A stretch of DNA of 7,075 bases from Cyanobacteriota bacterium (GTDB lineage Bacteria; Cyanobacteriota; Cyanobacteriia; SKYG9), in NCBI GenBank assembly GCA_025054735.1, contig JANWZG010000190.1, positions 1 to 7,075 on the forward strand, read 5' to 3'. A model generated the notes under the pieces. The model did no database searches. It worked only from the letters and a program-made list of their open reading frames with translations, and was not told the DNA's origin. Position numbers and translations under genes: made by a program. Below, piece by piece: positions 1-4,725 of this stretch; position 1 is the first letter of the stretch; every line of letters starts with the position of its first letter.

Positions 1-684
1 GCCAATATTATGGTTACCCTCTTTGCGCAGATAGGCATAAACTGTTGGCAGTTCGATTTGGGCACGGTCAATGCGCAGCTCAAATTCACCACGATTGGCG
101 CGACGCAATCGCAATTGCACAGGTTTGCCCGCCTCACCACGAATCAGCTTAGAGGCTGACTCAACACTCATACCTTCAGTAGACTTACCATCGATCGCCA
201 GCAGTTGATCTCCAGCTTGAATGCCAGCCTTAAATGCTGGAGAATCTTCAATCGGCTCTGCAACGGTTAAAATGTTGGTTTGGCGATCAACCTTTAGCCG
301 AACCCCAATTCCCGATAACTCACCAGACGTTTGACTGCGTAAGGCGCTAAACTGTTCAGGATCCATGAACCGGGTGTAGGGGTCATCCAACGTAGCTAAT
401 GCGGCTGCAATTGCCTCATAGGCCTGTTCCTTGGAAGTATAGTCCCGACTAAGTAGTTGCTGTCGCGTTGCTTGCCAGTCCACTCGGTTAAAGGTTCCAT
501 CCACATAGTCACGATTGACTATTTGCCATGCCTCGTCCACAATTACCTTTGGGCTATCTCGCAGGTCAGCTAAAGCCGATCGCTGCAAGCTAGGCACAGC
601 CAATACAGTCATAGCAGACATCAACAGTATCCCCGTTAACCGACGAATATAGTGGGGATGGCGATGGCAAGATAATTGATTCAT
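1..684 (-). CDS. Carboxyl-terminal processing protease (peptidase S41, Ctp family), N-terminal part only
   Basis: Reading leftward from the ATG at 684, the frame stays open for 228 codons to the window edge, so the gene is partial. Residues 1-40 look like an export signal: basic residues, then a hydrophobic stretch (about 17-33) ending near ALA-D. Residues 45-115 form the helical N-terminal region typical of Ctp proteases, including a DDPYTRF motif (100-106). Residues 119-208 are a PDZ domain with SGELSGIGVRL, the AGIQAGDQLLAIDG core (153-166) and LIRGEAG (180-186). The Ser/Lys catalytic dyad would lie further left, outside the window. Family members cleave C-terminal tails of exported or lumenal proteins. 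Cyanobacteria usually carry several (CtpA matures photosystem II D1; CtpB and CtpC have other roles). The wording of this N-terminus seems closer to the non-D1 CtpB/CtpC types, but that is from memory, so no symbol is given. No clear Shine-Dalgarno precedes the start. It is divergent from the GT39 gene. Confidence 0.92.
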   Translation of the reverse strand, partial: MNQLSCHRHPHYIRRLTGILLMSAMTVLAVPSLQRSALADLRDSPKVIVDEAWQIVNRDYVDGTFNRVDWQATRQQLLSRDYTSKEQAYEAIAAALATLDDPYTRFMDPEQFSALRSQTSGELSGIGVRLKVDRQTNILTVAEPIEDSPAFKAGIQAGDQLLAIDGKSTEGMSVESASKLIRGEAGKPVQLRLRRANRGEFELRIDRAQIELPTVYAYLRKEGNHNIG

Positions 685-1012
685 GGACAGTAGCTCAACA
701 ATGAAATGATAATGACGATGGTGATACTGGGGTGAAGAAGGAGCGACGTAGCGGGGCAGAAACCCTGATTCAGGCTGAATGAAGTTAACTTGACTAGCGT
801 GCTGCTTGCATCCACAAACAACAACTAGGAACGATGACTAGTGCCTATAGGTTTGTTCTAGGATAACAGCCTGACCTTGGCGATGGCAGCAATTTATGAC
901 AGTTTAACGATTGTTCGCTTGAAACGGGTAAGCTCTCAATATTTAGCAATGCTTTTATTGAACAATGCCTCAGTATGTAATCATTTTGGGTTAACTATTA
1001 ATCCCGACAATC
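685..1012. other. Divergent intergenic spacer between the protease and the GT39 gene
   Basis: These 328 bp contain no convincing ORF or RNA gene. Promoters for both flanking genes should lie here because the genes are transcribed away from each other. A weak plus-strand candidate is TTGAAA at 919-924 followed after 15 bp by TATTTA (940-945). The spacing is short, so it is only a suggestion. An imperfect inverted repeat (CTAGGAAC at 825-832 against GTTCTAG at 855-861, one bulged base) is the only structure noted. No Shine-Dalgarno stands directly before either start codon. Confidence 0.5.
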
Positions 1013-2608
1013 ATGGCTAAGACACACGTAAAATCAGCATTCCCTAGTTTTCAGATTGCCTTGGGGCTACTGTTGCTTTTGTCATTAGCCTTACGATTTT
1101 GGGGACTTGGGCGCTTTAACATGCTGGTGTTTGACGAGGTGTATTACGCTAAGTTTGCCAATAATTACCTAACCCAAACTCCCTTCTTTGATGGGCATCC
1201 CCCCTTAAGTAAGTACTTAATTGCCATCGGCATCTGGATTGGGAATCGGTTACCGATCGGGCAAGATACCGTCAACACCCTAACTGGTTCAACCCTTTCA
1301 ACCTTTAGTTATCGATGGCTGAATGCACTGCTAGGATCACTCATCCCGTTAGTCGTGGCCGGTATTGCCTACCAAATTAGCTATCGCCGCAGTTTTGCCT
1401 TGCTAGCAGGGTACTTCACGGCCCTAGACGGGTTATTGTTAGTGGAGTCGCGCTACGCCCTTAACAATGTCCACCTCTTATTATTTGGGTTACTAGGGCA
1501 TTGGTGCTTACTATTAGCAGTTAATCCTCGCGTTCATCAGCAACTTCCTTGGTTGATACTATCGGGCATCAACTTTGGCTGCTCGATCGCCATCAAATGG
1601 AATGGACTGTGGTTTTTATTAGGAGTCTATGCCATCTGGGCGATCGCTTGGATAGTGCGATTTTTTCAGCATCGCCGACCTCGCCATCTGTCTGTGGCTG
1701 ACCAGCTATCATCAGCATCAACTCTATCGGTGGCTGATCGTCTTACCCAACTGTCGCTGCCCAAGGTGATGATTTTTCTGGGCGTTCTCCCCGTTGTCAT
1801 CTATAGCCTACTGTGGATTCCACATCTGACCCTGAGTCCAGACTACAACTTTGTGGAGGTACACCAACAGATTCTCAGCTATCACCAGCGAATTGGTGGC
1901 ATGACTCCCTATGCTGATCCCAATTGCACACCTTGGCACAAAGCCTTTTTCACCAAAACACTATCTGCTCCACTCTGCATCCCCAAAATTCATCCCTATT
2001 GCTCACCATGGCTGACGTGGATTTTTATGCTGCGGCCTGTTGTCTATCTTTACGAAACAGCTCGTAACACCGCAGAACCGATACCCGTAAACCCACCGCC
2101 ATCCCCTAGTGAGACTCAGGTTGTCTATGATGTTCATGCCATGGGAAATCCAATCCTATGGTGGGCTTCGTCGATCGCGATCGTGATACTCCTAGTCCAG
2201 CTAGGTCAACGTCTTTGGCGACAAGCAGTAACACGCACCCACGAGACCACCATGACCCCTCTACCAACCTCTGAGCAGCCTGTAGAAAAAGCCACTGCTC
2301 AGCAGCCTGTGCTCGAACTATGGAGCATTGGATACATGTTAGTAAATTATGCAGCCAATCTGTTGCCTTGGGTTAGGGTTAGTAGATGCGCTTTTCTGTA
2401 CCACTACATGGGGGCAGGGGTATTTGCTACCTTGGCACTAGCATGGTGTTGTGATCAGTGGCTCCACGGAGATCAAGACTCGCGAATCAACACCTTGATG
2501 CTAATCGTGTTTATCATCCTAGCCTTTATATTCTGGCTACCCCTCTACCTAGGGCTACCGCTGTCCCCTGAGGCAGCACAACTTCGTCGCCTATTGCCGA
2601 CTTGGTGA
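1013..2608 (+). CDS. GT39 family membrane glycosyltransferase (PMT, dolichyl-phosphate-mannose-protein mannosyltransferase-like)
   Basis: This 531-residue polytopic membrane protein has the PMT signature. After the first membrane helix (about 13-30) comes FDE with the acidic pair D41-E42, then FFDGHPPLSKYL (58-69), then D139 and S146-R147 in the DGLLLVESR stretch. About 11-12 hydrophobic segments follow, and the C-terminal PMT-type block includes SRCAFLYHY (about 457-465). The family moves a sugar from a polyprenyl-phosphate carrier to protein or another acceptor on the outer face of the membrane, with the acidic pair in the first external loop forming the active site. The large loop at about 275-375 carries three cysteines (305, 322, 330) that could form a disulfide. 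A 12-residue-spaced LSVAD repeat (226-230, 238-242) lies in a cytoplasm-like loop. The ATG is the first in frame, lacks a Shine-Dalgarno, and gives a normal N-terminus. Donor and acceptor in cyanobacteria are unclear, and no other glycosylation gene is adjacent. Family call is firm; substrate is unknown. Confidence 0.9.
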   Translation: MAKTHVKSAFPSFQIALGLLLLLSLALRFWGLGRFNMLVFDEVYYAKFANNYLTQTPFFDGHPPLSKYLIAIGIWIGNRLPIGQDTVNTLTGSTLSTFSYRWLNALLGSLIPLVVAGIAYQISYRRSFALLAGYFTALDGLLLVESRYALNNVHLLLFGLLGHWCLLLAVNPRVHQQLPWLILSGINFGCSIAIKWNGLWFLLGVYAIWAIAWIVRFFQHRRPRHLSVADQLSSASTLSVADRLTQLSLPKVMIFLGVLPVVIYSLLWIPHLTLSPDYNFVEVHQQILSYHQRIGGMTPYADPNCTPWHKAFFTKTLSAPLCIPKIHPYCSPWLTWIFMLRPVVYLYETARNTAEPIPVNPPPSPSETQVVYDVHAMGNPILWWASSIAIVILLVQLGQRLWRQAVTRTHETTMTPLPTSEQPVEKATAQQPVLELWSIGYMLVNYAANLLPWVRVSRCAFLYHYMGAGVFATLALAWCCDQWLHGDQDSRINTLMLIVFIILAFIFWLPLYLGLPLSPEAAQLRRLLPTW

Positions 2609-2636
2609 TGACCACAAAATTCCCTGGAGTTACCGA

Positions 2637-3359
2637 TTATGTTGACGAACGAGGAGTAGAAGCGCTGGCGTTATTATGTTGCGATCGGCTGCTGGCTGCC
2701 TCTGCCTGAAGCTGGTTACGACCATTACGAGTAATCCGTAACATTTCCACCAGCCGTTGCTCAATATCCCCAAGGGTACGATCAGCATACTCATCAGCCC
2801 CAGCTTGAATAGCATCTCGCTCGGCGATCGCCTGCCGCTGAATTTCTTGAGCCTTCTGTTGCGCTTGTCGCTCCATCCGCTCTAGCTCAGCTACCATCTG
2901 CTGCCGTGCAGCTTCGCAGTCCTGCTGAACTCGCTGCATGAGCTGACGTGCCTCCATCTCCGCTTGTTGAATAATTCCTAGTTCATCAACAAGTTGCGCT
3001 GCTCGACGTTCAGCCGCAGCAATAATATCTTGCGCATATTGCTCAGCTTGTAAGAATATCTCCTCTTTATGACGCACAATTTCCTGAGCTTCATGAAAGG
3101 CAGCCGGCAAACTCATGCGAATGAAATCTAGCTGATCTAGTAAACTCTCCTCATCCACCAGAGTTAACCGACTAAGTGGGATGTGTCGCCCATCCAAGAT
3201 TAGCTCTTCCAGCTTATTAAGCTCCCGTTGAATATCCACACTGCCCATCCGTGAAGTATCAGCCGAGCTGTAGCCCGAACTTGCAGAGCTACTCTGATGG
3301 GTATTAGAGCCATTTAAGTTTGAATTGGAACTGGTTATGTCTTGGCGTAGCATTTGCAT
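2637..3359 (-). CDS. DivIVA-like coiled-coil protein (cyanobacterial Cdv3-type candidate)
   Basis: The 240-residue soluble protein has three parts. Residues 1-40 are a Ser/Asn-rich, probably disordered tail. Residues 41-90 are a conserved-looking helical block (VDIQRELNKLEELIL, then LVDEESLLDQLDFIRMSLP). Residues 88-215 are a long Ala/Gln/Glu/Arg-rich coiled coil ending in a GADEYADRTLGDIEQRL segment, followed by a low-complexity Ser-rich tail. This resembles the cyanobacterial DivIVA-like/Cdv3 proteins linked to cell division and shape; generic annotation often calls them ATP synthase subunit B-like because of the coiled coil. There is no membrane segment. The ATG at 3359 overlaps the end of coaD by 25 bp, suggesting translational coupling. 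A second ATG at 3353 and Met38 (3248) are alternative starts, and no strong Shine-Dalgarno decides between them. The stop faces the GT39 stop across 28 bp. Cell-division function is inferred from family resemblance only. Confidence 0.8.
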   Translation of the reverse strand: MQMLRQDITSSNSNLNGSNTHQSSSASSGYSSADTSRMGSVDIQRELNKLEELILDGRHIPLSRLTLVDEESLLDQLDFIRMSLPAAFHEAQEIVRHKEEIFLQAEQYAQDIIAAAERRAAQLVDELGIIQQAEMEARQLMQRVQQDCEAARQQMVAELERMERQAQQKAQEIQRQAIAERDAIQAGADEYADRTLGDIEQRLVEMLRITRNGRNQLQAEAASSRSQHNNASASTPRSST

Positions 3360-3814
3360 ATATCCACGGCAACATGAGGAGGAACAAGATGATCAACGGA
3401 TCCGCCAAACTTGGCAATCTCCTTTACAAGACTACTACTTAAAAAACTATACTCGTTAGAAGTAGACAAGAAGACAGTCTCAATTTGGTCAGAGAGAGTT
3501 TTGTTCGTGTGTGCCATCTGGAGTTCGCGCTCAAAGTCTGAAAGCACCCGCAAACCACGTAGTAGCACGCTAGCCCGACGCGCTTTAGCATAGGTAACCG
3601 CTAGCCCGTCAAAGCTATCTACTTCGACATTGGGCAGATGCTTAGTAGAGAGTCGAATTTGCTCCTTCCGCTCCTGAACACTAAACAGTGGAACCTTGTT
3701 GGGGTTTTGTAGAACCACAACAATAACCTGTTCAAAAAGTTTACATCCTCGCTCAATGATGTCAAGATGGCCAAACGTAATTGGGTCAAAGCTACCAGGA
3801 TAAATTGCGATCAC
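3335..3814 (-). CDS. coaD: Phosphopantetheine adenylyltransferase (CoaD)
   Basis: CoaD transfers AMP from ATP to 4'-phosphopantetheine, giving dephospho-CoA, the penultimate step of coenzyme A synthesis, in the cytoplasm. From the GTG at 3814 the protein is 159 residues, the usual family length, and starts MIAIYPGSFDPITFGHLDII with the nucleotidyltransferase TxGH motif (T13, G15, H16). NPNKVPLF, the LLRGLR block (R86, R89), DFERELQ and the C-terminal YSFLSSSLVKEIAKFGG motif (from 122) follow as expected. The frame stays open upstream to an ATG at 3937, which would add 41 residues with no family counterpart, so GTG is chosen; only a weak AAAG lies upstream of it. The DivIVA-like gene begins inside its 3' end (25-bp overlap), so the two are likely one transcript. 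Identity is secure; only the start is open. Confidence 0.95.
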   Translation of the reverse strand: MIAIYPGSFDPITFGHLDIIERGCKLFEQVIVVVLQNPNKVPLFSVQERKEQIRLSTKHLPNVEVDSFDGLAVTYAKARRASVLLRGLRVLSDFERELQMAHTNKTLSDQIETVFLSTSNEYSFLSSSLVKEIAKFGGSVDHLVPPHVAVDICKCYAKT

Positions 3815-3940
3815 AATAACTTTAAGAAGGCATGACGTTATTCTGAACAGGATAATGCTGTTATCTCGGACTGTTAGTACACAAACTTCACAAAAAGTCG
3901 CAATTACATCCTGCCTCAATGTTAAGAAATGCGACATTAG

Positions 3941-3959
3941 TTGTTAGAATTTGTAACAA
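3941..3959. promoter_or_regulatory. Inverted repeat TTGTTA-N7-TAACAA, operator-like
   Basis: Two perfect 6-bp arms are separated by 7 bp, a layout typical of a dimeric regulator's site. It lies about 127 bp upstream of the coaD GTG and far from the chorismate-enzyme start, so coaD is the likelier target. No regulator can be named and the short arms could occur by chance. Confidence 0.25.
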
Positions 3960-4032
3960 ATTGAGGGTTCCTGTACGATCGCGAGGTTGATTAGGTTGCA
4001 GGTAGTGTCTGAGTGATAGCAGTCAATTAGTT

Positions 4033-4074
4033 ACACCCTGAGTGCAAGTCACTGGTGTTGTGCTCAGTCAACAC
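4033..4074 (+). repeat. Two mutually exclusive hairpins (switch-like)
   Basis: One hairpin pairs ACACC (4033-4037) with GGTGT (4054-4058), extended by AGTG/CACT (4041-4044 with 4050-4053). The other pairs GTGTT (4055-4059) with AACAC (4070-4074). They share GTGT, so only one can form at a time, as in attenuators. There is no following T-run and no gene close downstream, so a switching role is only a possibility. Confidence 0.25.
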
Positions 4075-4108
4075 AGTAACGGCTGATACGCTGAATTGCG
4101 GCTTGAAC

Positions 4109-4138
4109 AGTACTCTGGACAGTCTTTAAGACGGTACT
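4109..4138 (+). repeat. Nested inverted repeat
   Basis: AGTAC (4109-4113) pairs with GTACT (4134-4138), and inside it GTCT (4122-4125) pairs with AGAC (4129-4132). No T-run follows, so it is not called a terminator. It is listed because it directly precedes the denser hairpin cluster at 4165-4333. Confidence 0.25.
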
Positions 4139-4164
4139 AAGAACCTGTAATTTACTGTTAGCAT

Positions 4165-4203
4165 CCCCACTCACCCTAGATTTCTCTCTTCTAGAGAGCG
4201 GGG
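4165..4203. mobile_element. Possible IS200/IS605-type right-end hairpin remnant
   Basis: CCCC-A-CTC (4165-4172) pairs with GAG-C-GGGG (4196-4203) around one A/C mismatch, with CTAG/CTAG pairing inside (4176-4179 with 4191-4194). The arrangement of ATCCCC, stem, GGGG and then TACTTCAA resembles the subterminal right-end hairpin seen downstream of tnpB in cyanobacterial IS200/IS605 elements. No tnpA or tnpB remnant was found nearby and the stem is imperfect. It may instead be an ordinary hairpin. Confidence 0.22.
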
Positions 4204-4333
4204 TACTTCAACCCAGTTCTACCTGTCCCTTTTGGGAGCAGGGGGTCGTGGGATAGAGTTTGCTTCCCGCAGGATGGGCAAGCCATCTCAACAGTGTCCG
4301 AACTATTGCTGGAAGTGATCAAGGTTCTGTTGA
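4165..4333. ncRNA. Candidate structured RNA: four successive hairpins, orientation unknown
   Basis: In about 170 bp four hairpins follow one another: 4165-4203; 4222-4242 (CCTG-TCCC, TTTT loop, GGGA-g-CAGG, the strongest); 4273-4287 (GATGG, 5-base loop, CCATC); and 4288-4333 (TCAACA/TGTTGA outer with GAAC/GTTC inner). The spacing is compact and none lies in a gene. The pattern would fit a small RNA, a long 5' leader or the end of a transposable element. No known family was recognised, no flanking promoter or terminator was found, and pairing was judged by eye without energies. Confidence 0.25.
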
Positions 4334-4529
4334 TAGCCTCCATGACGCACTACTGTGAATATAGATTTAAGGAGTCCAGTACGACGTTGACGATTCCTGC
4401 TGCTGAAAAGTAGTTGGTTTGTAGTTGAACTTGTGGAATAGTTGGCTGAGTTCACAGTTGAATGACTTTGCGCAAAGCCTTCCTCCAATGTGTTTGTGTA
4501 GAGAGCAATACTGCCTTGTGTAAGGTGCC

Positions 4530-4543
4530 TTTCAAGCTTGAAA
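4530..4543. promoter_or_regulatory. Perfect 14-bp palindrome TTTCAAGCTTGAAA
   Basis: A fully self-complementary 14-mer lies 182 bp upstream of the Shine-Dalgarno of the chorismate-enzyme gene. Gapless palindromes of this length are rare by chance in about 1 kb and suit a dimeric repressor or activator. No regulator can be assigned. Confidence 0.3.
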
Positions 4544-4568
4544 TGTTAGTGAAATGGCAGGATGGATA

Positions 4569-4594
4569 CAACGTCTGGTGAATGTCCAGTGTTG
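4569..4594 (+). repeat. Small stem-loop upstream of the chorismate-enzyme gene
   Basis: CAAC (4569-4572) and CTGG (4575-4578) pair with CCAG (4586-4589) and GTTG (4591-4594), leaving a 7-base loop and a small internal loop. It may belong to the leader of the downstream pair. The evidence is pairing alone. Confidence 0.2.
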
Positions 4595-4651
4595 GAGGCG
4601 TAAGGGTTCAACTATAGAAGATGGTAGGCTTTTTCAGCGGTCTGCATAGTG

Positions 4652-4704
4652 TGCTAGTGGCTTGCCTAGCAGAGTGATTAACTGTAATTCAGGCTATGGC
4701 CTGA
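4652..4704 (+). promoter_or_regulatory. Two hairpins just before the ribosome binding site (5' leader)
   Basis: TGCTAG (4652-4657) pairs with CTAGCA (4666-4671), and TCAGGC (4689-4694) pairs with GCCTGA (4699-4704) around a 4-base loop. The second ends 7 bp before the Shine-Dalgarno of the chorismate-enzyme gene. Hairpins in this position can modulate ribosome access or mRNA stability; that role is inferred. Confidence 0.3.
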
Positions 4705-4711
4705 CGTTGCT

Positions 4712-4717
4712 AAGAGG
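4712..4717 (+). promoter_or_regulatory. Ribosome binding site AAGAGG
   Basis: AAGAGG stands 8 bp before the ATG at 4726, and an in-frame TAA at 4711-4713 overlaps it. These fix this ATG over the later Met11. It is the clearest Shine-Dalgarno in the window. Confidence 0.7.
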
Positions 4718-4725
4718 TAGACTTC

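Larger units (their letters stand above)
3815..4725. other. Gene-free divergent region of about 0.9 kb, rich in inverted repeats
   Basis: No ORF here has recognisable protein features. The upstream extension of the coaD frame (to 3937) and a 61-codon minus-strand frame (4303-4488) look like chance. No tRNA, RNase P, tmRNA, SRP or riboswitch signature was recognised. The stretch does contain many small inverted repeats: 3941-3959, 4033-4074, 4109-4138, 4165-4203, 4222-4242, 4273-4287, 4288-4333, 4530-4543, 4569-4594, 4652-4671 and 4689-4704. Promoters for coaD (leftward) and for the chorismate-enzyme pair (rightward) must lie here or nearby, but none matches the -35/-10 consensus well enough to call. 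It may also hold a small RNA or a decayed mobile element. Confidence 0.55.

Noticed and set aside
2630..2815. Second minus-strand frame within the DivIVA-like gene
   Set aside because: It is out of frame with the coiled-coil protein and shows no family features.
3411..3593. Plus-strand frame opposite coaD
   Set aside because: CoaD on the minus strand is unmistakable here; the plus frame is its antisense shadow.
4222..4242. Hairpin with TTTT loop as a Rho-independent terminator
   Set aside because: The T-run is in the loop, not after the stem; on either strand no T-tract follows, and no gene ends nearby.
4191..4343. Minus-strand 50-codon frame containing a CPSCG motif
   Set aside because: There is only one CxxC pair, no Shine-Dalgarno, and the rest of the peptide has no recognisable pattern. 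It also overlaps the hairpin cluster, so the cysteines are probably chance.
4303..4488. Minus-strand 61-codon frame in the long gap
   Set aside because: The composition is rich in Ser, Thr and Asn with no motif, no ribosome binding site and no support from neighbours.
4538..4572. TTGAAA with GATACA/TACAAC as a promoter for the chorismate-enzyme pair
   Set aside because: The spacing is 21-23 bp, too long for a normal -35/-10 promoter.
4601..4620. GGTTCAA resembling a tRNA T-loop
   Set aside because: No T-arm stem, anticodon arm or acceptor pairing could be found around it.
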